From contig QKWP01000270.1 of the NCBI GenBank assembly GCA_003550325.1, positions 241,765 to 305,764 of the forward strand: DNA of 64,000 bases, given 5' to 3'. The translations under genes and the position numbers were made by a program. Below the pieces are notes generated by a model. The model did no database searches. It was not told where the DNA came from and was given only the letters and a program-made list of their open reading frames with translations. Of the stretch, positions 45,797 through 57,939 are shown in pieces; within the stretch, counting starts at the first letter, position 1, and each line of letters begins with the position of its first letter. Source of the DNA: Gigaspora rosea (taxonomy: Eukaryota > Glomeromycota > Glomeromycetes > Diversisporales > Gigasporaceae).

Positions 45797-48065
45797 CCTC
45801 CGTAGAGGACGCCATGTAGGCGTTCTTTATTATAATTTACTAACGAGCAATTAATATTACATTATATAAAAGAAAGAATTAACCAAATTAACCAAAATTA
45901 ACCCCCTCCTTTCTAGGGACAGGAAATCATTGCCAGCGAAGAGAGTACCAAGAGGTTTATCCACGTACCCTTAAAATAAGGTATTTTTTAACCCCATCAA
46001 TACCCTTACGTCCCCCTCCTTCATAGCGTTCAAAATCTTTAACTCGTTATTTAACCTCATCCGAATTATATCTGGTAAGACTGTTTCCGGTATCTGTTTC
46101 TGTCCCCACTTAACCTGGGTATACCAGCACCAGATCTCATATAAACAGGTAATGTGCACCCATATTGCTGCTTTACATTTGGAAATCTCTTAAATATTAA
46201 ATGAGGAAAAGATTTCATCCCATGACAAAAGAAGTCTATCCTTATCTGTGGTTACCAAGCATTTATATGCCTCAGTCCATATCATTTTACTAACCCTACA
46301 CTCCAAAGCAAAGTGTAGTGGGGTTTGTATCTCTCCGGGACACGCCAGGCATTCTCCACTTTCCTCCTGGTTCAAGTGTATTAAACGATATCCGAGGGGA
46401 AGTGCCCGGAAGTTCAACCTCCAAGCAACATCCTTTTTCCTATTAATAGTCCATTTCTCCTTAATCCAGTTAGCATGCTCTGACTGACTGGGTGAGGGCT
46501 TGACCTTTGATCGTAGGTACTCCGTAGCATCTTTGACCGAATAACTGCCTCACTGATTTCCTATCCTAAACTCCTCTAGGTCCCATGACCCACTATCTTC
46601 TCCGAGCACTTGACCTTCTAGCTGGTTCCACGCTAGTATATAAGGCTTCCACCTCTCCGGCCACCCCTTGGTTATCACTGTGCTGCTGTTTAAAGCTTCT
46701 TTAATCGTAATGTTTTTCTTATTCTGCAGGTTTTCAGTAATTATTGCACGTTCTGCCTTCGCCCAGAAACTATCACTTGTCCACAACTTAATAAACACTG
46801 TGATTAGTCTAGCGTCCAATGCATCCTTTAATATTGGAGCTGCCAGGCCTCCTTGGTCATACCCCTACTAGAAGGTTGAATAACGAGGAAGCATTCTCGA
46901 CCTATTCTTAATCCACTCCATTATTATATTATTAAAGAGGTATAATTGCTTCCTCTTTGAAGGAACGAGGTATGCCAGGTACCACATTTTCGAGATGAAT
47001 AACGACTTTGATATTAAAATTCTACCTTTAAAAGAGAGGTTTCTATTTGCTATCGATTTGATTTTGTCTTGAATTGTACCAGCTAAATCTTCCCATAAAC
47101 GCTTTATAGGGTTACCTCTACCATCCACCTTATACCCTAGTATTGCGATCGGTTCCCCCTCCGTTAATCTCTTAAATTCATTTTCCCCAGGTAAATTAAG
47201 TCCCTGTGCTGCTGTCATCAGTGGTACCAAAACTGTTTTCGATTTATTTACTTTAGCATTCGATACCACCTCGTATACCTTAGTTGCTCCCATAAATTTA
47301 AGCCAATCATCCTGAGAACCAATACCTATAGTCAAATCATCCACGTATGCGGCGATTTTGAACTCCTGGTTCTTAATGTTAATACCATTAATACTATCAT
47401 GTAAACGCCTTAATAGAGGTTCTATTGCAAGTGTATATAAGAGCGGAGATAGCGGGTCACCCTGACAAACCCCTCTTTCAACCTTGAAGGGTTCTGAAAC
47501 CAAACAAGAGTCCGTGACGTAAGCTTGTTGTGACGAAAAAAGTGCGTTAACAACGTTACTAAACTTTGTGTCAAAATTCATCTTCTCAAGAACCGTACGT
47601 AAATATTCATGATTAACCCTGTCAAAGGCTTTTTGCTGATCTATAAAGAGAAGCCATTGATCTCTGAGCTGATCTGTTTGGTTTCTCATAACCGTTAACA
47701 CGTCCAAAGCCGCATCCAAAATCGACCTACCTGTCATGAATCCTCTTTGGTATGAGCCAATACGTTCGCACATATCACATTCAGACGATTGGCCATAATT
47801 TTCATAAAGATTTTAATGTCACAATTCGTAAGCGAGATTGGTCTCCAATTACTTATCGTTTCTAAATTCTCTTTTTTTTTAGGAATAAGCATGATAATGT
47901 TCTGGCTCCACGAAGTCGGCATTTCCCCAGTTTCTAGTACTCTATTAAATAACTTTTGTAAAATTGGAATCACTTCTTCTTTTGCTAACTTGTAAAAATC
48001 GTAGCTAAGGCCGTCCGTTCCAGGGGACCTGTTATTGGCAAGCGTGCCTAGTTTTTTATTTATTA
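45797..48065 (-). pseudogene. 5'-truncated LINE: reverse transcriptase and zf-RVT region
   Basis: Minus strand. It opens mid-domain at 48065 with SPGTDGLSYDFYKLAKEE. RT blocks follow: MLIPKKKENLETISNWRPIS (47900-47840), a frameshift near 47755, then YQRGFMTGRSI, QQKAFDRVNHEYL (about 47640-47600), GVCQGDPLSPLLYTLAIEP (about 47470-47415) and the catalytic AAYVDDLTIG (about 47350-47320; the YxDD box is intact). A C-terminal zinc-ribbon-like segment (LPLGYRL...ESGECLACPG...PLHFALECR) lies at 46410-46290. Several stops separate the last blocks. The endonuclease half is missing through 5' truncation, the usual fate of LINE insertions. RT fold and motifs fit fungal non-LTR elements. Confidence 0.9.
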
Positions 48066-48724
48066 AGCATTGTGTTATAGAACTTCATAAATAAAGCTAT
48101 ACTTTTATTAATAAACCAACTCTTTTCAGTGAAATAATTCTGTACATATGTTTATTATATCATCCTTTGAAAGATTAGTATGTATATATGTATGTACGAT
48201 TATATGAGGCGCAATTTTTTTTATAATAATCATTATGTATTACGATTAATTAAATGATAAGGGATCTATTCAATCTGTTTAAGTTTTGTTCCATAGTGTC
48301 CAAGTTTTAGAAACATTTCATAATGTGATCGATTTATATGTATCAGCTGGTGGGAAATTTGATTTTTTTTTAATATGAATATTTGAACAAATAGCAAAAA
48401 GTTTCTATTTAAACCATATACATATAGGGATAGTTTCCCAAGCTAAAAATAAAAAAATAATCAATAAACGTAGATATACTAAACTAAATCAATTTTTTAT
48501 ATAGTTTTCGCCTTGGTCATGAGCAAATCAGCATTGAACATATCATCGGACATTGGAAAATTGTCCGAATTGTCCTATGAACGTGATCGGACATTGTCCA
48601 GTATTGTCTAGTGACAACCATAGCTGCGCCACATAGAACATCGAAATTGCATAGGACAATTCAGAAATGTCCGATGTCCGATAAGAAACTACCGGATATA
48701 TAGCTTGCACAACCCTGGTGATTA

Positions 48725-48882
48725 GAGTGGTGACAGATATTACATAATATTTTAGGGAGAGGGGGGTCTCTGAAATCTTATGTTAAATATTGAAGTTCAT
48801 AATAGCCAATCAAATTGCTCTTATGTAGGGGGAGGGGGGTAGAGTATAGAAAAATTATATTACGTAATATATGTCACCACCC
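48725..48882. mobile_element. 158-bp PIF/Harbinger-like MITE
   Basis: The left end GAGTGGTGACAGATATTACA and the right end in reverse complement, GGGTGGTGACATATATTACG, are flanked by TTA on both sides (48722-48724, 48883-48885). A G-run (GGGAGAGGGGGG / GGGGGAGGGGGG) lies inside both halves. It overlaps the right TSD of the hAT-like element by position, so it landed next to it. Confidence 0.8.
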
Positions 48883-49195
48883 TTATCACTACCTCTAGAT
48901 ATTTTTAGAGTTAGGGTGAAGTTATAGAAATTTGGTTTTTGATATATAATATAATATAGTTTAGATAAGATCCTAATTTTAGTTTTTATAAGGTTTTTGG
49001 GTGTTTTGAACATTTTATTTATGATAATTAATCCTGTTTACTTAGTATGGTTTAAAGATATAAGCATTCCAGTGATTGATTACTGCTAGTTATGGTTAGA
49101 ATATTCTTTTATAAAATACTACAGCTTGTTAAAAGTATAAGTTTGTGAAATGTAGAAATATTTAAGAGGTATAGGTTAATAACAGGCCCAGGACA

Positions 49196-50190
49196 TGCCC
49201 CTTAAAATAGATCAAAATGCTATCTTTTAAAAAAAAACATATGAGTTTACTATATAACTTTGAGCTAAATCTTACATATTAACTTTAAATTAAATTTTTC
49301 AGGAATATAGAACAAGGTGAGAAGAAAAAATTTGAGCTTAAAAATTGAATTAAAATTTTCCAACTTTGTACAAAACAAAAATGTAACTTTGCTAAAAACA
49401 AATATTTTTGATTTTAAAATTATAAATATATGTAAAATCATGCCCTGAACAACTTTACTTAGGTGACAGAAGTAGGTTACCTTGTAAGAAAAATGAGTTA
49501 TCTATGACTAAAGTTAAAATTTTGGAGGTTTCAATATAAACCCCTTTTTTGTTAAAATAACCTGCTTTAGGCATCTAAGTAAACTTGTTCAGCAGGTAAT
49601 TCTGCTTATATTAAAGTCAAAATGTGCCTTTTCAAACCTTTTCTAAGTAAAAAATAGGATTAAAGTTGGGAAAAAAAATTTTTTTCTAAAAAAATTTTTT
49701 TTAGAAATAATTTTTGTTTCCAACTTTAATCCTATTTTTCACTTAGTAAAAGGTTTGAAAAAGCATATTTTGACCTTGGCATAAATAGAATTACCTGCTG
49801 AACAAGTTTACTTAGACGCCCAAAGCAGGTTATCTTGACAAAAAAAGAGGTTTTATATTGAAACCCCAAAAATTTTAACTTTAGTACATAGATAACCTAT
49901 TTTTCTTACAAGGTAACCTACTTCTGTCACCTAAGTAAAGTTGTTTAGGGCATGATTTTACATATATATAATATTTGTTTTTGGTAAAGTTACATTTTTG
50001 TTTTGTACAAAATTAGCAAAATTTTAAGGTTAATTTTTTTCTTCTCATCTTGTTCTATATTTCTAAAAATTTTAATTTAAAGTTAATATGTAAGATTTAA
50101 AAGAATTTTTAGCTCAAAGTTATATAGTAAATTCATATGTTTTTTAAAAAATTTTAATTATAGATAACAATGAAAGGGGCATGTTCTGAG
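49196..50190. repeat. intact palindromic element, about 1 kb
   Basis: Nearly the whole segment is self-complementary about a centre at 49697 (TTTTTTTCTAAAAAAATTTT). The extreme arms read CCCAGGACATGCCCC and (reverse complement) CTCAGAACATGCCCC. No open frame. It is the uninterrupted sister of the copy split by the 10.7-kb element (1250-1762 / 12489-12940). TSDs are unclear; TAATAA occurs near both flanks. Confidence 0.85.
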
Positions 50191-50634
50191 TCTAATAAGT
50201 ATATCATTATTAGTGTTAATAAAGAGATTTAATAAATGTTTTGTATATTTAGTTAAAGAAATAAAAGATTGTTAAGTTTTTGGTTTGAGATTAATATAAC
50301 TTGATATAGTTATTTAATACTTGGAACAAGTATAGTATTTAGTTAGATTGAGATTTGTTTGGAATAAAGTTTTTTGACAAGTTAAATTAAGAAAGTGTTC
50401 AATTTTTTATTAATTTTGTTAAGTGTGTGTGCTATTGATTCTGACTATTATAAATAACCAAAATATCTTATGATATCTTCTTTTTTTCCTTGGGGTTATT
50501 TGTTGGTTATTAAATAACAAATATGTATTTTTGAAAGGTTATGTTAAAAAAGAGACATTAGTTGATTTTTTTTGGTTTATGATTTGGTTGGATTATCTGA
50601 TATTATTAATTTGGCTAAAAGTATAAAAGTATAA
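50191..50634. other. non-coding AT-rich stretch
   Basis: Nothing recognised. Confidence 0.4.
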
Positions 50635-50805
50635 GTATAAAAAAGAGAATAAGAGAAATAAAATAAGAGCAAGAAAAATTGAGAAAGAGTTAGAGAGAGA
50701 GAAAAAGAGAGAGAAAGAGAGAAAGAAAAAGAGAGAATGAGAGAAAGAGAGAGAAAAAGAGAAAAAAAAAAAGAAAGAGAAAGAGAAAGAGAGAAAATTT
50801 TTTTT
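50635..50805 (+). repeat. GA-rich low-complexity tract
   Basis: About 170 bases of GAGAAAGA/GAAAAAGA units, one strand almost pure purine. The minus-strand Ser/Leu/Phe frame across it is an artefact. Confidence 0.95.
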
Positions 50806-51409
50806 CTAATTGAGAACATAAGAAAATTTTTGAGAACATTAAATTAAATAAACATGTTCTCATGAGAACATAAATTTCAAAACAGATTTTCCAACACTGA
50901 TTTGAAGAGCTTGTTTTAAAAATAGATGTATTAATAAGTTTTTTTTTAATTTAATGATAATTTTAAGTTGGTAAAAAGAGGTAAAAAGGTTTGTTGATTT
51001 AGATATATTTCAGAGTTTAGAATATATCTTAATTCTTTTATAAGTGATATGTGTAATAGCTGCTTTATTTATGAATTTGTTAATTTTGTTCCAGATTCTA
51101 TTTATATTATTTAGACTTTTGGCTAAGGATATTTGTAAAATAAGAATAGATAGATTTTGTTTAGCATGGTTTTTGTAATTTTTAATATGTTGCTATAAAG
51201 TTTCTTTTTATAAAAAAAGATCTCTTGAATATAATTTATGTTGTTTGATTTGAGTTACTTTTTTAAATTTTAAATATATATTATTTAGTTTTAATAATTT
51301 TAATATAAATTTTATTGTTTAGTTTTAATAATTTTTAATTTAAATTTTAGTTCTCAACTTCAAATAATTCATAGGAAATTTTCTTTAAAGTTGATCAATT
51401 CTTTACTAT

Positions 51410-51740
51410 ATTCTTTAAGTCAAATAACTAACACATTCTAATCAATAATATGATTGCTTAAAGTAATTTTTTAAAATATAAAGGATGCTATTAAGTAAAG
51501 GCTTCTTGTGTCCTAATAAAGAATTCTAATGGTAGTTAAAACATCAAAATTGGCTTGGTGGATCCAAGTATTTTAGGTTCCATGAAGCCAATTTTGATGT
51601 TTTAACTACTATTAAAATTAAAAAAAAACTCTTTTTAACTTCAAATTAGAATACAAGAAGTCTTTATTTAATAGCATCTTGCATATTTTAATATATTACT
51701 TTAACCAATTATATTATAGCTTGAAATAATAATATAATAT
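51410..51740. repeat. palindromic element centred at about 51565
   Basis: ACATCAAAATTGGCTT(GGTGG) at 51541 mirrors AAGCCAATTTTGATGT at 51586. Outer arms (GATGCTATTAAGTAAAGGCTTCTTGT / ACAAGAAGTCTTTATTTAATAGCATC) extend it to over 300 bp. No coding. Confidence 0.8.
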
Positions 51741-52787
51741 TACAGAGTTGTAATAATAAAAAATACATTAGCTTTAAAGAAAAATTCTTTTTGAATTATT
51801 TGGTGTTAAGATTATTAAATACTAAAGAATATATATTAAAATTTAAAAAAGGTTTATATATATATTTTTAATAAAACAATTATTATTTATTGCAAGTGTA
51901 ATGTATTGCTACCATAATTGACCAATTATTTTTGTTTGTTTAGATTTTATATTAATCAAAACAAAACAAATAGTGGCCAGATTAATATTAGAGTTTGGAT
52001 TTTGTAAAGGCAGTAGTTAGAACACTCTTCTAATTCAAAATTTTGCAAAAAAATTTTTTTGTTAAGAAAAAATATAGTTTTATAGTTAAAATTTAGATCA
52101 GAATCAAAAAAACTATTTTATTTTAATTTTATGTTATATCTAATTAGGGATAGGTTCAGCTAACTAGGTTAGCTATTGGTTAGCTATTATCAACTATCAA
52201 CTAGTAGCCAAATAGCTGGCTAAAGCTAACAAATTACTTGATCAATTTTTTAATCAATTTTTCAATCAAGTATATAAGCAAGTGCCAAATAATTATATTA
52301 TGACAGGGTGAAACCTGAGTCACCAGCTAGTAAAACCTGAGTTTATTAGTAAAATCTGAGTTTTTAAAAAAAAAATAAGTAAAATCTGAGTTTATTAGTA
52401 AAACCTGAGTTTATTAGTAAAATCCGAGTTTTTAAAAAAAATAAGTAAAATCTGAGTTTATTAGTAAGGGAATAGAAATTTGTTGCACCCGTGACATGCC
52501 GCACCCTCTGATTCAGCCAATCAAATCGCACGATTTTGTAGGCAAAAAATTTTATTTTTTAAAAATTCAAAATTATACAAGTAAAATGTAAAAATAAATA
52601 AGTGATATCAAAGCATATAAAGTAAAATTTTATTCTGAACAACTTTTTCTAAGTCATAAAGATAGATTATCTTAGTAAAAAAACGTTTTATAAGAAAAAT
52701 CAAAAATTTCGAATGTTAGCACATATAAATCTTTTTTTTTTACTAACATAAATCTATCTTTACGTTTAAGAATTATATGTAAAAGGG

Positions 52788-53037
52788 TTGACATGCGAAG
52801 CTTGGACCAGAGGGTTTAAATAGGCAATCCCCTAGTCAGGTTGTAGGTATGGCAACTAGTGTAGAACCTTCGGGCGGACTACTTAAATTAGACAACCAAA
52901 AGTTGTACGTGTGGCTAGTTGTACTCTCATTCAATGTAATTCAATTGTGGGTGCGCCCAAAGAGGCGCCCTTGATCCACAGGCTTGATTAAATAAACTCT
53001 CACCCAAAGTGGGAACTTTGACACAAAAAAAAAAAAT
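52788..53037 (+). mobile_element. retroposed polyadenylated RNA (SINE or retropseudogene)
   Basis: A GC-richer 235-bp body with no protein frame. It carries a strong stem (GTGGGTGCGCCC ... GGCGCCCTTGATCCAC, 52947-52979) and a canonical AATAAA at 52991-52996. A run of 12 A follows about 30 bases later (53025-53036), then (AAT)n. An AATAAA at that distance before poly(A) indicates a Pol II transcript that was copied back. Pol III A/B boxes are not convincing. TSD not resolved. Confidence 0.6.
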
Positions 53038-53389
53038 AATAATAATATTTCAACTCATTATTGAGACATGGAATTACCTTGAACCTTTCACAGGTTGTTT
53101 ATAAAGTATCTAAAAATAAGGCTATGTTTCTAATATTCTCTATTAAAATGTAAGTTTTAGGTATTCATCTTGCGGAATGTTAAAAATTTCGTCAGCTCGA
53201 GCAAAAAAGCTTTATCTTAAAACATGAAAGTCAAAATTTAATTAGAACTTTGCAAAAAAAACCAACATAGTTACTTTGAGAAAGTTCTGCTGCAGTGTTT
53301 TTCAATTGAAAAAAATCAGATAAATAAGTACAATATTTGTATGAAAACTTTAGAATTTTATGCTTTTCTTTATAAATAAAAGACTTAAA

Positions 53390-53640
53390 ACAATTTGGGG
53401 TCTTTGCCTTGAAAATGACCTTATGGGACTATGTAGATCTTATGAATAAAAATTAAAATTTCTAGCTATCCAGTAATCCAATTCAAATAAACTTTTTTTT
53501 ATTTTGTAGAGCTTAGTAAGTTTTACAAAATAAAAAAAAGTTTATTTGAATTAGATTACCGGATAGCTAGAAATATTAATTTTTATCCATAAGATCTACA
53601 TAGTCCCGTAAGGTCATTTTCAAGGCAAAGACCCCATTTG
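53390..53640. repeat. 250-bp palindrome centred at about 53515
   Basis: GGGGTCTTTGCCTTGAAAAT (53397) mirrors ATTTTCAAGGCAAAGACCCC (53615). TAGATCTTATG and CTAGCTATCC arms are also paired, and the loop region is CTTTTTTTTATTTTGTA/TACAAAATAAAAAAAAG. Confidence 0.85.
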
Positions 53641-53945
53641 ATCGATCTTTTTTAATTTTACTGATAAAAATCTGATTATAGTAAAATGATCAATATAACT
53701 GATAGTTTTGATTACTTAGTTGATTTATCACCCTAATAACCAATCGTGCAATTTGACTAGCTGCTTGATCAATTTTTACCAATTTTGCAATCATAAAATT
53801 GTGCAATTTGATTGGCTACTTATTACTGTGGCATAAAAAAAAATTTCGGGTTTTGCTATTTTTTGACCCGGCCGGATATGAAAACCAAATTATTTTATTT
53901 ATATTGCCTAATTAAAAAAATAATTAATAATTGAAAAAAAATAAT

Positions 53946-54060
53946 NNNNNNNNNNNNNNNNNNNNNNNNNNNNNNNNNNNNNNNNNNNNNNNNNNNNNNN
54001 NNNNNNNNNNNNNNNNNNNNNNNNNNNNNNNNNNNNNNNNNNNNNNNNNNNNNNNNNNNN
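53946..54060. other. sequence gap (115 N)
   Basis: An unknown-base run inside a repeat-rich segment; the flanks are similar A/T runs and probably defeated the assembly. Confidence 0.99.
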
Positions 54061-54360
54061 TTTTTTTATTTGAATTATATGGATCCATATAATTTAAATA
54101 AAAAAAAATTTTATCGAATTTGATCAGGTGGTTGCAGAGATATCTGATCAAAGTTTTGACAAAATTTAAAAGGTATCTGTCATATGACAGATACGTTTTA
54201 AATTTTTAACAAACATTGATAAAGGATATCTTAGCAACTACTTGATCAAATTTGATGAAACTTTTTTATTTGAATTTTATGGTTTCATAGAATTCAAATA
54301 AAAAAATGTTTATCGAATTTGATTAGGTGGTTGTCAAGATATCTTCGCTCAAAGTTTTAG
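54061..54360. repeat. hairpin units of TTTTTTATTTGAATT..AAATTCAAATAAAAAAA
   Basis: Two units (54061-54110, 54255-54310) of a T-rich hairpin are separated by 'gtttgacaaaatttaaaaggtatctgtcatatgacagata' containing another palindrome (ATCTGTCATATGACAGAT, 54175-54192). Related to the unit at 55.2-56.1 kb. Confidence 0.6.
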
Positions 54361-54674
54361 AACAGTTTTTGTTTAATAGCAGATTTCACCTATCTATATC
54401 AGATTTTACTTATTTTTTTTAATAAACTCAGATTTTACTAATAAACTCAGGTTTTACTAATAAACTCAGATTTTACTTATTTTTTTTTAAAAACTCAGAT
54501 TTTAATAAACTTAGGTTTTACTAATAAACTCGGATTTTACTTAATTTTTTTTAAAAACTCAAATTTTACTAATAAACTCAGGTTTTACTAGCTAGTGACT
54601 CAGGTTTCATCCTGTCGTATTATATTTTTATATGTTATATAGCTATACAAAGATCTGATTTATATTTTAAACCA

Positions 54675-54790
54675 ATCTAATTTTGGTCAAATTTGTAAAT
54701 TATTTGGCCTATTGAAGATAAGTTTAAACTCATTCACAATAGGCCAAATAATTTGCAAATTTAGACAAAGTAATTTTAGCCTAGATTTTG
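54675..54790. repeat. hairpin-forming inverted repeat
   Basis: AATTATTTGGCCTATTG near 54695-54715 mirrors CAATAGGCCAAATAATT near 54738-54755. MITE-like, no TSD determined. Confidence 0.65.
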
Positions 54791-55079
54791 ATTATTGCTT
54801 TTAGCCAATCAAAATTTAGAATCTGCTATAACATGTCAACTAGAGTATAATTACTGTCAAAATTTCACTATTACATAATTTTTGGTCAATAAAATAATAA
54901 GATCAGGTGTAATATATCACAAGCAGAAGATTAAAACAAAAATGTTTACTTTTTAAAAAATGCTCATTTCCCTAATATTTATATAAGAAATTACCTTTTG
55001 TACTTTAATAAATAATTTCTTGAGCAATTTTACTATATGTCTTGCTAACATTAAGCCAGGTTCCCAAAATATACATAGA

Positions 55080-56275
55080 TAGGTCAGGTATTAGTTTGCT
55101 TATTTTTAGTGTTCTTATACAAATCTTTTTTATTTATAGAGTTCAGCTAAAGCAGAGCGAGTTTTGATTGTCTACATGCATGTTACTGATCAGTCTACAT
55201 TTACAAACAAAATTTGGTATTTTTTATATCTTTTAGCAAAGGTTTCTCAATGGCTATATAATTAAACTTAATAAAATTTTTTTTTATTCAATTCTACAAG
55301 CTTGCAGAATTGGAATAAAAAAGGATTTATTGAGTTTGACCTGGTAGTTATTGAGAAATGTTAGTTTAAAGTTAAAAAAAATTATCGAAATCTTAGAGAG
55401 ATACAAATATATTGTAGCTACGATTATTTTTTAAAATTTAAATAAAAAAATTTCTCAATAATCACCAAACCAAATTCAATGAAAATTTTTTTATTTTAAT
55501 TCTACAAGCCTGTAGAATTGAATTAAAAAAATATATTGAACTTGGATTTGTAGTTGTTGAGAAATATTGATTAAAACTTCAAAGAAATTTATCCCCAACT
55601 TTTTTTTATAAGTGCTAAAATTTAATGAAGATTACTCAACACATACTAATCAAATTTGATCAATATTTTTATTTTAATTCTATGAGATTATAGAACTAAA
55701 TAAAAAATATATTAATCGAATTTTATTAGTTATATGCAAGTAATCTTGTTTAAAATTGAAGCATCTGTTAAAAAAAAGCTGCAGTTAAAATTTTTTAGCT
55801 TTTAATAAATATACCTCAATAACTACCAATCCAAATTTGATTATTTTTTTTATTTTAATTCTACAATTTTGTTGAATTATAATAAAAAAAATTTCTTAAA
55901 ATTGGTTTGGTAATTATTGAGAAATTTTATTTAAATTTTAAAAAACATGATTGTAACCTTATTTCTCGATTTCGATGATTTTTTTAAACTTTAAACAAAT
56001 GTTTCTCAATAACTACCAAGCCAAACTCAACAAATCTTTTTTATTCCAATTCTGCAGGCTTGTAGAATTGAATAAAAAAATTTTTTATTAAGTTTAATTA
56101 CATAGCTGTTGAGAAACCTTTGCTAAAAGATATAAAAATACTAATCAACATCATGCATGTAGACAATCAAAACTTGCTCCACTTTAGCTGACCTCTATTT
56201 ATAGTAATTTTTGCTTATTTTTGGTTTTTTTGCAAATCTTTCTATTTTTGGTAATTTATAATTAACCTAACCATA
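55080..56275. mobile_element. 1.2-kb inverted-repeat element with internal hairpin array
   Basis: The outer arms (GAGTTCAGCTAAAG...TTTTGATTGTCTACATGCATG at 55140-55190) mirror CATGCATGTAGACAATCAAAACTTGCTCCACTTTAGCTGACCTC (56152-56195). Inside, about five diverged units of 190 bp each contain a hairpin (TTTTTATTCAATTCTACAAG / CTTGCAGAATTGGAATAAAA) and GTTATTGAGAAAT text. No open frame. Confidence 0.75.
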
Positions 56276-56454
56276 TTTCGGGGTCCTATCAAGCTCTATA
56301 GGATTTTTAACTCTAACTAGGACCCTGAATAATTTATATAAGCTTATATTTAAGCTTTATAGTAAATTTTTTTTGATTATCATTTTTATATTAGTATATA
56401 TAAACTATATTTAAACATTACTTAACACTTTTACCATGATTAACTTTTTTGAAA

Positions 56455-56770
56455 TATAACATTATCTAAAAAAAAACAGAATTATGCTTTCTAAAAAAAA
56501 AACATAATTATGTTTTCTAAAAAAAAACATAATTATATTCTTTAAAAAAAAATATATATATAATTACATTCTCTAAAAAAAAACATAATTATGTTCTCTA
56601 AAAAAAAAACATAATTACATTCTCTAAAAAAAAAAAAAATAAAAAAAATAAAAACAGAATTACATTCTCTAGAAAAAAAAAACAGAATTATATTCTATAA
56701 AAAAAAACCAATAAAATTATGTTCTTTAAAAAAAAATCAAAGTTACATTTTCTAAAACAAAAAAAAAGAT
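56455..56770. repeat. tandem repeat TCTAAAAAAAAACATAATTATGT
   Basis: About 11-12 units of 24-30 bp varying mainly in the length of the A run, each with a CATAATTATG half-palindrome. Confidence 0.9.
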
Positions 56771-57595
56771 AAAAAATTTCTTAAGCCCATTTGATCCATA
56801 ATCTGCTATAGAATATAAATATATATTCTATAAAATATAAAAAAACTTAAAACAAAAAAAAAACTGGTTTACACTATTTTTTCCAATTTTTGCATTTTTT
56901 TGATTTTTGTATTTTTTAATTTTTGCATTTATTACCTGTATTTTTTATTAGCACATTTCAATATAAGATTTATAAAAATTATCCTATTAGCATTCAGCTT
57001 TTTTGCCTATTAGCTGTTTTCAAATATAACCTTTTTATCCAATACCTACTTTTCAAATATAACCTTTTTTACAAAAGGGCCTCTATTGGCAATTTTTCAA
57101 ATATTACCTCATATAGATTATTTGGAGTTCTCCCTAACTTAAATGAACTTGAAGTTTTTTGGGCGTAGTCATGTGATAGTAAAAAAGTAACAGTGATCTT
57201 GGGGAAGATGCTAGGGTATTTCTTGCAATAATTCTATATAATTTGTATACTTAATGCTAAATTAAGCAATAATATGATTTATTAGCCAGGGAATAAAAAA
57301 TTTGGTATTGGCTACCCAGTCAGCTAAGCTGTTATAGTTGACTACATCAACTATGGCTATAGCTAATCGGCTAGCTGACTATTAGCTGACTGAACCCATC
57401 CCTACTCCTGATTCTGCATCTTGATTGGTCAATTAGGTGTGGCAATACATTGCAATGGTGATGAATGATAACTCTCTTTTAATAAATTTAATTAAATAAT
57501 TTTTTGTATAAATTTATATACAAATTAGACAAGTCAGCTTATTTGATTTATAAGTAACAGCATTTGAAACCCCCATGTCCTGTAACAATTCGAAT

Positions 57596-57936
57596 CAGGG
57601 ACACTAAAAATTATGGATCCATAATTTTCCATAATTTTGAAAGAAAATCCATAATTTTGGGAATTATCCATAAAAAGCAATTTTTGGAAATATTTATGCA
57701 TAATTTTAACATTTTGATTTGTTATAAATCACGTTGTCTATTAATTTCTATTAATCTGATTGGTTGTATTCATATGATTCAAAATTTCGAGAATTTTGGA
57801 ATGGTGAAATTTTGGCAATAATTCAAAGTCATCTGAATCACATGACGTGGCCCGAATTATGAAATTTAATTTCTTAATGCGCTAAATCCAAAATTTCCAA
57901 AATTTTTGCGTTATCCAAAAAAAATCAGCGTCCCTG
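57596..57936. mobile_element. 341-bp hAT-like MITE
   Basis: The ends CAGGGACACTAAAAATTATG and (reverse complement) CAGGGACGCTGATTTTTTTT enclose an interior rich in CATAATTTTGG repeats. TSDs do not match, perhaps through nesting with the next element. Confidence 0.6.
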
Positions 57937-57939
57937 ATC

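Larger units (their letters stand above)
45537..48717. mobile_element. hAT-like element hosting a LINE, 8-bp TSD
   Basis: The ends CAGGGTTGGC and (reverse complement) CAGGGTTGTG are flanked by identical GTGATTAG (45529-45536, 48718-48725). Subterminal arrays of GTCCGA/TCGGACAT(T) occur at both ends (45545-45630, 48545-48690). The CAGGGTTG end and 8-bp TSD are textbook hAT. No hAT transposase is inside; most of the interior is a LINE, so this was a short non-autonomous element of about 0.9 kb. Confidence 0.9.
52308..54618. mobile_element. TIR pair with AAACCTGAGTTTATTAGTAA arrays
   Basis: CAGGGTGAAACCTGAGTCAC at 52308 is mirrored at 54618 (GTGACTCAGGTTTCATCCTG). Both ends continue with tandem (TTATTAGTAAAA(C/T)CTGAG) units, about five per side. 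The interior contains the retroposed RNA, a palindrome and the N gap. TSD not resolved. Confidence 0.7.
52145..57404. mobile_element. pair of hAT-like ends 5.3 kb apart
   Basis: The left end TAGGGATAGGTTCAG and the right end in reverse complement, TAGGGATGGGTTCAG, are each followed by TTAGCTA/GCTAGCTG-rich subterminal DNA. The flanking octamers (TATCTAAT and CTCCTGAT) match poorly, so either the TSD has decayed or these are ends of two elements. The interior is made of other repeats and a sequence gap. No transposase is seen. Confidence 0.55.

Noticed and set aside
50577..50819. 80-codon Ser/Leu/Phe-rich 'membrane' frame
   Set aside because: Antisense reading of the GA low-complexity tract.
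53924..54151. 75-codon frame across the N gap
   Set aside because: Half of it is unknown bases.
56455..56770. CRISPR-like array of regularly spaced repeats
   Set aside because: Units are contiguous A-run variants with no unique spacers, and the DNA is eukaryotic.
52145..57404. Single 5.3-kb hAT element
   Set aside because: Not rejected outright, but the flanking octamers match poorly and no transposase lies within, so it was kept at low confidence and not used as a finding.
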